From Monodelphis domestica (Eukaryota; Chordata; Mammalia; Didelphimorphia; Didelphidae): a DNA stretch of 64,000 nt. The position numbers and the translations under genes were made by a program. Under the pieces are notes generated by a model. That model worked only from the letters and a program-made list of their open reading frames with translations, made no database searches and was not told the DNA's origin. How positions within the stretch are numbered: position 1 is the stretch's first letter; each line of letters opens with the position of its first letter. Shown here piece by piece: positions 22,320-33,145 of the stretch. The stretch covers positions 50,508,816-50,572,815 of the forward strand of contig NC_077232.1 of NCBI RefSeq assembly GCF_027887165.1, written 5' to 3'.

Positions 22320-22625
22320 CATAAGACCAAATATCTTACAATAATATTTGTAAGGCACTTGGCATGTTACCTGGCACATAGTATATGCTCCCTCCTTGGA
22401 ACCATTCACTTCTGCTTGCTAAGTCCTTAGCTCTGATCATCTTTTCATTAGAACTTCTTGCTACTCTTCATACTCTCTTCTCCTTCCAGATAGCCCTTCT
22501 CTTATGTGCTTTCTTCTGTTAGAATGAACTCCTTGAAGGCAGAGCCTATGCTGAAGCAAAGAGAACTAGCTTACTTTCATTTGTAACTCTTGTGTTTAGT
22601 ACAGTATCTGGCACATTTGATCAGT
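22320..22625 (+). mobile_element. L2 LINE 3' end
   Basis: TTAGAATGAACTCCTTGAAG then GCAGAGCC and GTTTAGTACAGTATCTGGCA, the L2 3'-UTR pattern. A MIR-like tail (CCTGGCACATAGTATATGC) precedes it. Confidence 0.6.
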
Positions 22626-22639
22626 CATTTTTAAGGCTC

Positions 22640-22873
22640 ATCTCACTCTTGTTGACCCCATTATGGGTTTTCTTGGCAAAGATACTGGACTGGCTTTCCA
22701 TTTCCTTCTCTAGCTCACTTGACAGATGAGGAAACCGAGGCAAACAAGGTTAAGTAACTTGCCCAGGGTCATAAAGCTTGTAAGTGTCTGAGGCCAGATT
22801 TAATCTCCTAAAGATGAGTCTTCCTATTTTCAGGCCAAACATTTTATCTGCTACTTCACCTAGCTTCCCCTTG
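22640..22873 (-). mobile_element. RTE-tailed (MAR1-type) SINE
   Basis: TTGACCCCATTATGGGTTTT, CTTGGCAAAGATACTGGACT, CAGATGAGGAAACCGAGGCA, reverse of the SINE. Near full length. Confidence 0.8.
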
Positions 22874-22939
22874 GCAGATAGTAAACTTAAAAAATGCTCT
22901 ATTTGTCTGTTTCTCTGACTGACTCTATCAACTGTATAG

Positions 22940-23197
22940 TTGGACAATCTTGAACTCCAAGACTACATTCCCCAGAATTCCTGTTTTATCTCCCAGAATC
23001 CTTTTCCCTTCCTTCACATGAGTCTTTACATTATTGTTTATATGTTTCTGGGACTCCTCCCTCTTGGCCTCTTCTTTCTTGAGAACATGGCTTGAGTTAA
23101 TTAGCTCCCTTTTAACTCTAGTTTTTACTTGAATAAATTTTATACATATAATACTTGAGTGATCGTATATTCATTTTAATTCTCACACAACCCACTG
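22940..23197 (+). repeat. Unnamed ~220-280 bp repeat, copy C (best ZNF143-like motif)
   Basis: TTGAACTCCAAGACTACATT then CCCCAGAATTCC, followed by TCTCCCAGAATCCTTTTCCC, TTGAATAAATTTTATACATA, TAATACTTGAGTG and a final CACACAACCCA. The ACTACATTCCCCAGAATTC run resembles the ZNF143/STAF site ACTACAATTCCCAGAATGC. Confidence 0.6.
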
Positions 23198-23278
23198 TGT
23201 TTCAGGAAATCATGTGAGGTTCTGGATATACAAGTGGAAAGACCAAAAATCCTTATTCACAAAAGTTGTGGGGAAATG

Positions 23279-23296
23279 TGTGTGTGTATGTGTATA

Positions 23297-23328
<32 letters not shown>

Positions 23329-23343
23329 AACATACATACACAT
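23279..23343. repeat. (TG)n-(TA)n microsatellite
   Basis: GTGTGTGTGTATGTGTATAT followed by a pure TA run and a CATACATACA end. Confidence 0.9.
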
Positions 23344-23599
23344 CGCCATATAAAGCATAAATGCAAAATGAACAATTACAAATATATCTCCAAAACTTAA
23401 AGGCAAGGTAGTTTGGGAGGGAAGACATTACCAATTGGCATGGTCAAGAATGATTGATATTAGTGATGTATCTTAAAAGAAGAGGATGAGTGATGTAGAA
23501 TATGGAGGGAGTATGTTTTAAGAATGTGGGATGGTCAGGACTTGGGTACAGAGATGATGATGGAGTGCCATGTGTGAGGAACTGAAGGAGGGCCAGTAT

Positions 23600-24290
23600 T
23601 GTGAATTTTAGATTTACTCCACCCTGCTTAGTCTAACAAAACAGGAATGTCTACACCCCTACTTAAGGATTAAGTGTTGAGAAGGATGGCCTATGACAGA
23701 CATGAGCTAGCAAATGACAAATCAGAAACAACTGACAGACCCCTGGGCTGTCCTAAGTCAAGCTTAAGCTACCATTGGTACATGTGATATGCAGGAAAAT
23801 GATGTAAAAACGGTCTACATATTTGGCGTCACTTCCTCTCTCCTGTCTCTTTGTGTGGAGAAGTGGCTGGCAGCAGCATGCTGAGAGTCTTGGCATCTTC
23901 TTGGCGTGGTGGCAGCTATTGTTTGGGTTTGGCAGTGAGAGTCCTTGATACTACTGGGGGAAGCTTAGTAACCTAGTTCAGATGAGGCGTCTTCTCTGAG
24001 CTCTCTCCGAGTTTAGGCTGATTCTTTCTCCTTTATCTTCCAAAACACTTCTTAGGAAAGCCTCTAATCTTCTGAGAAGACCTCCTGGCAGAGGTCTTTG
24101 AACTCCCCCTGGCACAGACTAAGCTGGAGAAATCCTATATCCTTTCCCTCTCTCTTCTTCTTAATACCTTCCCTCTATATTAATTAAACCATCATTAAAT
24201 TTCCAAACAGACTTGAGTATTCTATTTGGGATTTTCCCTGGTGACCACATACATTTAGATTAAGTCACAACCCGAAAATTTCCCCTTACA
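23600..24290 (+). mobile_element. Solo LTR of an endogenous retrovirus
   Basis: About 690 bp bounded by TGTGAATTTT and CCCCTTACA, so TG...CA ends. A polyadenylation-like ATTAAA lies about 100 bp before the end, with a CT-rich stretch (TCCCTCTCTCTTCTTCTTAA) before it. The flanks are GTAT and ATAT, a possible 4-bp duplication with one mismatch. No internal retroviral region. Probably class I (ERV1-like) if the 4-bp duplication is real. A fossil with no coding content. Confidence 0.7.
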
Positions 24291-24911
24291 ATATGGATGT
24301 TCTGTGGGAGGGAGAGGCTAAAATGATAAGTTGGGTCTAGAGCTAACTAGGTAAGCTCCTATTTGATCCTAGGAAGACACTGCATTGACATGGTCAAATA
24401 CTAAGTGACGGGGTTGGGAATCAAACTCTAGTCTCCTAATTCTAAGTCTGGGACTCTGCCTGCTTAACCACATAGCTCCTGTCCATATAAACACAGGTCC
24501 ATAAAGTAGTATTTTGTTGACTGTGGTTTTGTACGAATGTGGGTACGCACATGTGCTAAAAATCCATGACAAATATTTGCTCTTAGTCTGCAAGAAAGAC
24601 TGGTTCCTTGTGCTCTTTGGAATTTTCCAGAAAAAAAAACCCACACAAAATAATGAAACTCTATACCAAGAATTTGCTGAAATACATAGTTGAGCTCTCT
24701 ATGAACATCTGGATAACTCTGATACTAAAAGGCTTCATCTGAATTCTACACACAGACAGAAGTGATTTCAGGATGTAATACTCCAGAAAAAATGCCTTCA
24801 ATTTTCACGCTCTGTATATGAAGCAATCTCCCTTTGGAAAGAATCTATTCTATTGTTTAAAAAGTGATATGAAGGAAAGAGCAAGAGGGATGGAGAGGAT
24901 TTGGAACTCAG

Positions 24912-25313
24912 TTTTTTTAAACCTTGACTTTCTGTCTTAGAATTTGTGGGAAGTGAATATTAGTCTCTACCCCTTTATGGCCCTCCAAACAATCTTTTAA
25001 TTTTTTTTTAATTTTTAAACCTCTTACCTTTCATCTTGGAACCAATACTTAGTTTGTAATACCAATTCCAATACATTGATTCTTTTTTAAAAGTTATTTC
25101 ATTATTATTATTATTATTTTAAACCCTTACCTTCCGTCTTGGAGTCAATATTGTGTATTGGTTCCAAGGTAGAAGAGTGGTAAGGGCTAGGCAATGGGGG
25201 TTAAGTGACTTGCCCAGGGTCACACAGCTGGGAAGTGTCTGAGGTCAGATTTGAACCCAGGACCTCCCATCTCTAGACTTGGCTCTCAATCCACTGAGCT
25301 ACTTAGCTTTTCC
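24912..25313 (-). mobile_element. Stacked WSINE1-type SINE copies
   Basis: A near-consensus reverse copy at about 25119-25313 (CTTACCTTCCGTCTTGGAGT ... CAATCCACTGAGCTACTTAG) follows two partial copies at 24912-24960 and 25020-25085. CAATCTTTTAATTTT at about 24990 and CAATCTTTTGATTTT at about 25314 may be the target duplication of the whole composite. Confidence 0.75.
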
Positions 25314-25699
25314 CCAATCTTTTGATTTTAAAGCAAAAATTAAATGTGTTTGCTCTTAAGGCTGAAGCTAAGGAACTGGCTTCTCCTCTCTGGTTGAGGC
25401 GGGTTGGAGACAAATTCTTTGTTTATCTGTAAACATGTCTCTTTAGGTAAATTAATGGTGTCATTCTGAGAATCACCAAAAAAAAGTCACTGGGCTACTC
25501 CTGGTGTCCAGAAGACACATCTCTAGTCCTGATTGAGGTCTAAATCTTCCAATCAGAGAAAATCATGGAAAATGACATCAGAAAGAACATAAATTATTAG
25601 AGGGGATGGAAGTTGGGCGCTTTACTAGTTGTGTGATGATAAACAAGTCAATCAATCCCTTATGAAATCTCTGTGAGCATTAATCAAGCAAGCCTTTTT

Positions 25700-25756
25700 A
25701 CTTAATTAAAATTAATTAATTAATTAATTAATTAAAATTAAAATTAATAAAATTAA
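25700..25756. repeat. (TTAA)n tetranucleotide repeat
   Basis: AATTAATTAATTAATTAATT with flanking AAAATTAAAATT. Confidence 0.9.
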
Positions 25757-26102
25757 ACAAGCCTTTTTAAAGTCCTTTTTATAGGCTGGACACTGCACCA
25801 AGTGCTGGAAATGCAAATGCAGTGGCACAGGTATAGATAGACACTATCAGCTGGCTAAAAAGGCATTCCTAGATGGAGGCCACCAGGAAGGGACTTCAAG
25901 GAGAACTGTGATAAAATGTAGAGACAGACTGTGGAGCTTGTGTAACGCTTCTGTAACTGGTGCCTGCAGCTAACCACAGGTTAAAGATAAGGTTCTTGGG
26001 CTGGGGAGTCATTCCAAAAGTCACATTTTTTTTTTCAGTTATGATCTCTTCGCTTCAGCAATATACCAGGATCTTGGCAACTGGTAAAAGTGGTGGAGCC
26101 AG

Positions 26103-26305
26103 GGGCATATAGGTAGCACAGTGGAGAGCCAGACCTGGAGATAAAGGTCCTACAGTCCAACTTGACCCCAGATATTTCCTAGTTGTGTGACCTTGGGCAA
26201 GCCATTTATCCCCAAATGTCTAGCCCTTACCTCTCTTCTCTCTTGAAACTGATACTTAATATTGATCCTAATATGGACAATAAGGATTTATAAAAAAAAA
26301 AAACT
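26103..26305 (+). mobile_element. WSINE1-type SINE
   Basis: GGGGCATATAGGTAGCACAG ... ATTGATCCTAATATGGACAA with an A tail. The flanks AAGTGGTGGA and AACTGGTGGA differ by one base and are a likely target duplication. Confidence 0.8.
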
Positions 26306-27739
26306 GGTGGAATCTACCTCTGTGTGAGTTTGAAAGGTCCAGAGGACCAGGCATCCTGTCAGTTCAAAGTTCTGTTGTATAATCCACACAGTATGGATAC
26401 ACTGAGAAGCAAAGAGGAATCTGGGGAAACTCCTGGGACCTGGATGATTAGTAAATGAGAAAGTGGCGCCCTATCAGGACATGAAAACCACAGGATCACT
26501 GCTTTGTGAGAACTGATTTAAGTGCTGAGCCTAATCGCCCTCCTCCTCCTCCAGACCGAAGTGATAAAAAGGGAATTACATCCCACACATTTATTCCAGT
26601 AGTTTTAAATTAATATTCCTTTGTAAAAGCCAAATGGTGTTAAAAGAACTAAAGGAACTTGGTGTGCTCGTTTCTACAATCCTGAAATGTTGAGGACCTA
26701 ACCATGGGGGCTCAAGCTAGTGATAATAGAGAGGATAATAGAGAAGAAGAGATAGTGATAATAGAGAAGAAATCCCTTTCCCAAACCCCTTTTGTGCAAA
26801 CTGGAAAATGAAAGGATGATATAACAGGTCTCAGCCTGAGAAAATGGGGTCAGAGCATATATGCTCCACAATGAAAAAAACAAATGAGCAATCTCTGGCC
26901 TTAAGGAGTTCATATAATACCAAGTAGGAAAGCATTAACAGCCAGAGGATTAGGAAAAGCTTACTGCAGATGATGGCCAGAGTACTAAGGTAAAGAACAT
27001 TTATCATCTAAGAGGAGAGCCTTCTAATATGGGGATCAGTCAGTGCAAAGGCTCAGAAAAGGGACATAGAGGCACAAGTGAGCAAAAATCAAGTCAGTGT
27101 GACTAAATCAAAGCCTAGAGGAGAAAACCATCTTGAAAGGAGAGTGTATCTTAGAGGAGGAGCCAGGAAGCCGGATCTAAAGTCCAGAGAGGTCAAGCAA
27201 CGTCAAATATCCAGAAGGATCAAGAAGGATGAGGAAGGGGAAAGGCACCTAACATATCATTGGTAATTTTGGAGAAAATACATTCAGTTGCATGATGATG
27301 TAGAAAACCAAATGGAGAGCTTAGAAATTAATAGGAAAGAGATGGAAGTATTGAGTATAGATAGACTTTTCAAGGAGTTTGTTTTAGAAGGGGAGAAGAA
27401 ATATAGAAAGATAGCTGATCGAGAGAGGAAGACACAGTGAGAGGTTTCTTTTTGTGTTCTTTTTTTAAGGATGGAAAACTGGCATATTTGTTGACAGCAA
27501 AGAAAGAATGAGCAAATAGAGACTGAAGATTAGAGAGAAGGAATGACAGTGGTTAATCTACTGGAGAAGATGGAAGGGGATAGGATCAAGGGTGCATTCC
27601 TCAGTTTCTTCAATGATAAAATAGGAATTCTTGATATCATAGTGTTGCTATGAGGAATGTGTTAGCTAAAAATTTGAACTGAAAAGTGCTATATAAATAG
27701 CAAATTATATAAAATAGCTATATAAATTGCAAATAGTAG

Positions 27740-27900
27740 TAACATGGAAATGGATTTTGAACAATAATATATATAAATCCCAGTGGAATTGCTTGTTGGC
27801 TTTGGGAGGGGGGAGGAAGGAGGAGAGGGAAAGAGCATAAACCATGTAACCATAAAAAATTCTAAATTAATTTAATAAATAAATTTATTTTTTAAAAAAG
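27740..27900 (+). mobile_element. L1 3' end fragment
   Basis: CCCAGTGGAATTGCTTGTTG, a G-rich run (GGGAGGGGGGAGGAAGGAGG) and ACCATGTAACCATAAAAAAT with an A-rich tail, the marsupial L1 3'-UTR end. Confidence 0.75.
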
Positions 27901-28121
27901 AAATTATGTGGCCACCAAAGTAGTTTATTCTATTCTATTTGCTACTGAAGAAAGACTCGAGGGCAACATTTATATAGGGAATAAGAGTATTATATACCAT
28001 GTATTAATTTTGTTTTCATTAACAATTGTGATACACATTTGGGCTCAATGTCTTCTCCACTCTCTTGATTTTGATATGATACAGAATAAGTCAAAATAGG
28101 AGTTCTCATGTTTCCTCCTCT

Positions 28122-28215
28122 CCTCTCTGATGATGATGAAGATGATAAAGATGAAGAACAAATTAAGCTAAAAAAAAGGAGGTCAAGGAAGAAGAAAAAG
28201 GAGAAGGAAGGAATG
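28122..28215. repeat. Purine-rich GAT/GAA low-complexity tract
   Basis: GATGATGATGAAGATGATAA grading into AAGGAGGTCAAGGAAGAAG. Confidence 0.8.
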
Positions 28216-28958
28216 GAAACAATAGCCTTTAATTGAAATAATTCACTCTTTTCTTCCTTCTAGTCTCTCTCTTTTTCCAGGAGAGGAAGGAAAAAGGACA
28301 TTAGCTTGGTACTGAGAGTCAGGATCCAGATGGCCAGGCCAGAAGAAACAGTGACTGGAAGGCAGAAGGAAAGATCAGCTATCTCACTGCCCCTTTGGGT
28401 ATTGCTACAATTGTTCTCCTATCCTTTATTATGACATGGCAGTGACCCTACACTTCTGAAGTGGATAGAGGCAGAATACATACTATGAAAAGTTCTACCA
28501 TGTTGGAGAGGCTGCCAAGAACATGACCGGTGGGAGACTTGGTGTCTGATTGAAGGATCAGTTTAGCTAAGTTGAGAGAATTTAATAACAGAAGTTTTTC
28601 AACCATATGAAGACTTTGATCAGAACAGAGTCCCTCCTGGAACTGTCTGCTAAGACAGGGAGGAATTGAGCTCTATTCTGTGTCTTATTCTCCCTCACAT
28701 ATTAAAGGGAATTATTTTAAAATGAAGTAGTTGACTATTTAGCATAATTTGACAGATCTATCCCATATTATAATGCACTTTATAGTATCTAATAGCTTTG
28801 ATTTAAAGAAAATTATCTTTATAACTACATAACAGCCATACATACACACAAGACTAACATACTCCAGGATTGGAAACCTTAGAATAAGTTTCAATTAAAC
28901 CCACAAATAAACCCACAAACTTTTATCTTAATGTTTCTCTCTTATGTTTGATTTCTTT

Positions 28959-29088
28959 CTTTTTTTTTTCTTATTAAAACCCTTACCTCCTGTCTTGGAG
29001 CCAATACTGTGTATTGGCTCCAAGGCATAAGAATGGTAAGGGTTAGGCAATGAGGGTTAAGTGACTTGCCCAAGGTCACACAGCTAGG
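28959..29088 (-). mobile_element. 5'-truncated WSINE1-type SINE with perfect 17-bp duplication
   Basis: Reverse SINE 3' part (CCTTACCTCCTGTCTTGGAG to GGTCACACAGCTAGG). TTATGTTTGATTTCTTT occurs exactly at 28942-28958 and 29089-29105. The perfect duplication indicates a relatively recent insertion. Confidence 0.9.
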
Positions 29089-29633
29089 TTATGTTTGATT
29101 TCTTTGAGGGAGAAAATAATGTTGGTAGCAATGTAAAGGTAGGATAAAGATTGTAGTTCTCCCCTCTACTTAGTTTTCTTTTTATTTAGTTATTATTAAT
29201 ATTATTTATATATAAATTAATTTATCTTATTCATTTATTTATCAAAATTTATTTATTTACCAAAACTCCTAGGTAGATTTACATAGTATAGGCTGGTGAT
29301 GAGGGGTATATTATAGGAGTTGAAATGGATATATTTGTCACAGTCCAAATAGCAGACTAAGCTCTGTGAGTATGAACTGAAATAGAAACAAAATTATTCA
29401 AAAGATGGAATTACCTAAAGGCTAGAATTGTTACTGACTGGTTGTTTGCAAATATGATTCTGATTCACACAGGAGATACACTAAGCCCCGAGTCTCTGGC
29501 AGAAAGACGCTGAGATTTCTTTCCTGTGGGGAAGAAGAGAAAGTTGTCTCAATTTAGTGCTCAATCAATAAATGGTAGCCCAGTACAGCTCAAGTGAGAA
29601 CCTACAGGTACAGAACAGCAGTATAGTACAAGA

Positions 29634-29647
29634 CCAGAAGATGGCAG
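29634..29647 (+). promoter_or_regulatory. CTCF-like motif
   Basis: CCAGAAGATGGCAG matches the CTCF core CCASYAGRKGGCRS at 13 of 14 positions. The opposite orientation to the one at 16533-16546. It lies in a stretch without a recognised SINE. Confidence 0.45.
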
Positions 29648-29924
29648 TGTAGCAGGGGAAACAACAACAACAACAACAGAGCACAGGACAGATCAGGACA
29701 GGGTTGTTTACTGTTTTTTTTTTGTTGTTGTTATTGTAGCTTTGTATCCCTGATGCATTGTAAAATGTTTAGAACTCAGTGGACACTTAATAAATACTTA
29801 TTGATTGGTGGATTGAAAATAGCCAGCAATTTTGCAGAGAAAATAACAACCGGCAGCATATTAGAAACTAGGATTCCTTCTGGAATGAATTTCCAGAAAT
29901 GTTTTAACTTTGACTACTTGCACA

Positions 29925-30720
29925 AAGCTAGCTGGTGCAGTGGGTAGAGTCTTGAGTCAAGAGGACTCATTTCCCTGAGTTCAAATCTGCCCTCAGATAC
30001 TTACTGGCTGTGTAACCCTGGGTAAGTCATTTAACCCCTTTGCCTCAGTTTCCTCATTTGTAAAAAGAACTGGAGAAGGAAATAGCAAGCTACTTGTTGA
30101 GGTGTAATGCTTAGTGAATAAGAATGATTGGCAGGCAGAGAATCTTCAGAGCTGGCAGGGGAAAGAGGAGACTGAACAGCTGAGGAGACTGTTGGACTCT
30201 CTTGGGGGTTGGCAGCTACCAAAGTAGCTGAAGGTTGCTGCTCTGTGTTCCTGGGACATCTTTTGATCATCCTACAAGCAGCCCTCTGAAGTAGGAGTGG
30301 TAGGAGTTTTTCAATACCCTTAGGTGGACTAAGGGACAATATTGGGCGCTCCAGCCATTCTCTGGACCATCTAGGACTCCTCAGCTGGACTTCAGCCTCT
30401 CCTTGCCACAAGACTATATATTTAAGATCTCTGTACATTCTGTTGGACTGGTCCTTAGGAGTTTAAGATAAGATAAAATAGGATTATTAGTTAGGAGTTT
30501 TAAACTAAGGGATTCAGTTGTAAGACCTCCTTCTCCCCTCCCTCCTTTCCCAAACCTCTAATCTCTGTTGAATAAAAGCAAATATTTATATATTAATCCA
30601 CATGTGTTTTCCATCCTAAACCCCTCCAAATTAATATTGTTATTTCATACTTCAGTATCTTTGCCAAGAAAACCTCAAATGGGGTCACAAGGAGTCATAC
30701 ATGACTAAAGAAGTGAACAA
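29925..30720 (+). mobile_element. RTE-tailed (MAR1-type) SINE split by an LTR
   Basis: The SINE head and body run from AAGCTAGCTGGTGCAGTGGG to GGAAATAGCAAGCTACT. After the LTR the sequence resumes with TACTTCAGTATCTTTGCCAA and ends GGTCACAAGGAGTCATACAT ... GAACAACAACA, the RTE-like tail. Confidence 0.85.
30095..30647 (+). mobile_element. Solo LTR nested in a SINE, 4-bp duplication
   Basis: About 550 bp bounded by TGTTGAGGTG and TTATTTCA, with TACT immediately on both sides (30091-30094 and 30648-30651). Contains GAATAAAAGC about 75 bp before the end and a TATATATTTAAG box-like stretch near 30414. A 4-bp duplication suits a class I (ERV1/gammaretrovirus-like) integration. Solo LTR with no internal region, younger than the SINE it entered. 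Confidence 0.85.
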
Positions 30721-30758
30721 CAACACAAGCACAAATTAAACTTGGTTTTTGATCACTT

Positions 30759-30949
30759 TTTTTCTCCTTTATTAAAGCTTATTTATTTAATTATTTAATT
30801 GAGAATATTTTTCCATGGTGACACGATTCGTGTTCTTTCCCTCCCCTCCTCCCACCTACCTCCTGTAGCCAATGAGCAGTTCCACTGGGTTTTGCATGTA
30901 TCATTGATCAAGACCTATTTCCAGATTGTTAATATTTGCAAAAGCCTGA
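30759..30949 (-). mobile_element. L1 3' end, reverse, with 11-bp duplication
   Basis: TTCCACTGGGTTTTGCATGT and CATTGATCAAGACCTATTTC are the complement of the 3' UTR seen at 13190-13260. TTTGATCACTT is found at 30748-30758 and 30950-30960. 5'-truncated. Confidence 0.85.
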
Positions 30950-31798
30950 TTTGATCACTTCTTGTAGAAAATACAAGAGCTAGAGACACAGTATTTATTT
31001 ATAAAAAAGAGGATGAAAAGCTCCATATGAATCCCAATGTCTTGTGGCCCATTATTTTGTACCAGACTTTCCTTGCTAACAATTGATTGCTTACAGGGGA
31101 AATAAATGGATGATTAAGACCTCGAGACATGTGATGGATTGGAGAAAGAGCTGTAGCTATTTGGTGGAAGTCTTTTCTAGCTCAAATCCCAGGAATCTCT
31201 CAAATTTTCAGACTGTATAACTGGAGAAAGCTTGCCATTTTTATGGAACTTTGGATATTCCATTAACCTGTGGCCAGATAAATGGAGATTCTAATGGAAA
31301 CGAGGCAGAATTTAATTAGAAAAGGTGAAAATGAAGAAGAGATATCAGCATTAACATTGTTTATTCTTTTGTACCTGGTGGTTTGAAATAATCTCAGTTC
31401 CCCTAGTCCTAGCTTATGTTTTATTGAAGAATAATCTCCCCGAGGATCAAATAAATTAATACAAATGATGAATACTCTAAAAATGATCTAGTTGGACCTG
31501 ATGATATCAGGTTGTTTCTGCTGCTCTATCCCCCTTGAATCTCAAAATAGGTCTGTAATATAGGTCAGATAGTCATGATGGTATTTACTTGATAAATGAA
31601 GAAATAGTCATGGAGAGATTAAATGATATATGATAATGTTAATCAGTGAAATTTTTAGATTGTTTTAAAGAAAAAAACAATTTTAATAAATCAGTCTCTT
31701 TGATACTTTTAATCCTGGAAGATGTAAAGTGACATTATCTCCAGTTTTTTTACTGATGAAGAAAATCCAGGTAGTGAGGGCTAAAATGATTTCCCAAT

Positions 31799-31935
31799 GG
31801 TTTGTTGTTGTGTCCAGTTCTTTGGGACCCCAGTTGGGAGTTTTCTTGACAAAGGTGCTAGAGTGATTTGCTATTTTTTTCCCCAGATCATTTTACAGAT
31901 AACCTTGAAGAAAACAGGGTTAAGCCATGCCACTT
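31799..31935 (-). mobile_element. RTE-tailed (MAR1-type) SINE fragment
   Basis: GTTTGTTGTTGTGTCCAGTT and GGAGTTTTCTTGACAAAGGT. A + strand MIR with a long 3' part follows at about 31965-32162 (CCTCATCTGTAAATTGGGGA ... GCCTGGCACATAGTACGAT). Confidence 0.7.
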
Positions 31936-32479
31936 AGTTTAAAACATATCCCCAAGACATTAGCTGTTGCAATCCTGGTCAAGTCACTTAATCTCTGTTT
32001 GCCTTAGTTTCCTCATCTGTAAATTGGGGATAATATTTATAATAATAATAATACCTTCTTTCCAGGGTAGTTGTGAGGATAAAATGAGATAATAATTGTA
32101 AAGATGCTTAGCAGAATGCCTGGCACATAGTACGATACAAATATTAGCTATAATTATTATTAAAAAATCGAACAACTCAACTCTGGTATTTACCTGTGAC
32201 CCTGAATAAGTCATTTAACTTGTGTAGGTTTCAATTTTTGTCTGTAAAATGAAAGTATGGGGCTATATAATCCTCAAGTCCCTTCAGACTCTTAATCTTA
32301 ATCTTAATCTCTTGAAAACTATTTTCTCCTTTATCCCTACCCCATCTGAAAACAATCTGAATGCCAATAGAAATTTCTTCTAAGAAAATAACACTCTGTT
32401 CTTTCCAGAACAAATAAAAGGATGAAATCAAAGGAGCCTTGGGGTGGGGTGGTTACTAGGGAGAACTTTATTGTTTTTT

Positions 32480-32680
32480 ACAATAGTCTTCTTGGCAAAG
32501 ACACTAGAGTGGTTTGCCTTTTCCTTCTCCAGCTTATTTTATAGATGAGGAAACTGAGGAAAATGGGGTTCAGTGACTTGCCCAAGGTCACATAGCTAGT
32601 AAGTGTCTAAAGCCAGATTTGAACTCAGAAAGATTATTCTCCAGACTCCAAGTACAATACTTTATCATCTAGTTGCTTCA
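32480..32680 (-). mobile_element. RTE-tailed (MAR1-type) SINE
   Basis: TTCTTGGCAAAGACACTAGA, TAGATGAGGAAACTGAGGAA and CCAGATTTGAACTCAGAAAG in reverse order. Confidence 0.75.
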
Positions 32681-32939
32681 AGACATAAACCATCTCCATT
32701 GCTCTGTTCTTGTCTACACTGTTGAGTTCTAGCCCTTATTATTGCTTTGCTCCTAACTTTCTTTCTTGGCCTGTGTTACGAGATTGAGGGCTTTATCTCT
32801 GTTGGTCACTTTATGATTCTCCTAATTTCCAGTGAAAGGCATAAACAGTGACCTACAGGAAGTAAGGGGGAAAGAAGTAAGTATTTATTGAGCACCGACT
32901 ATTCGTCAGGCACCTTACTAAACATCTGATCCTCAACAA

Positions 32940-33145
32940 TAACTCTGAGATGAACAATATGGAAATATGTTTTACATGATAACACATGTATAACCCAGCT
33001 CAAATTGCTTGCCAGCTCCAGGAGTGGGAGGGAAAGAAGAGAGGGAGACATTTCAGATCATATAACTTTGGAAAACTGGTGTGGAAATTGATGATGTGAA
33101 ATTCATAAAAATGTAAAATATCTTTATTATTAAAAATAATAACCT
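32940..33145 (+). mobile_element. L1 3' end fragment of an older subfamily
   Basis: ATATGGAAATATGTTTTACA, GATAACACATGTATAACCCA, AATTGCTTGCCAGCTCCAGG, ending AAAATATCTTTATTATTAAA. Possible imperfect flanking repeat AATAACTCTGAG / AATAACCTTGAG. Confidence 0.65.

Noticed and set aside
30031-30438. 135-codon - strand open frame
   Set aside because: It lies antisense across a SINE and the nested solo LTR.
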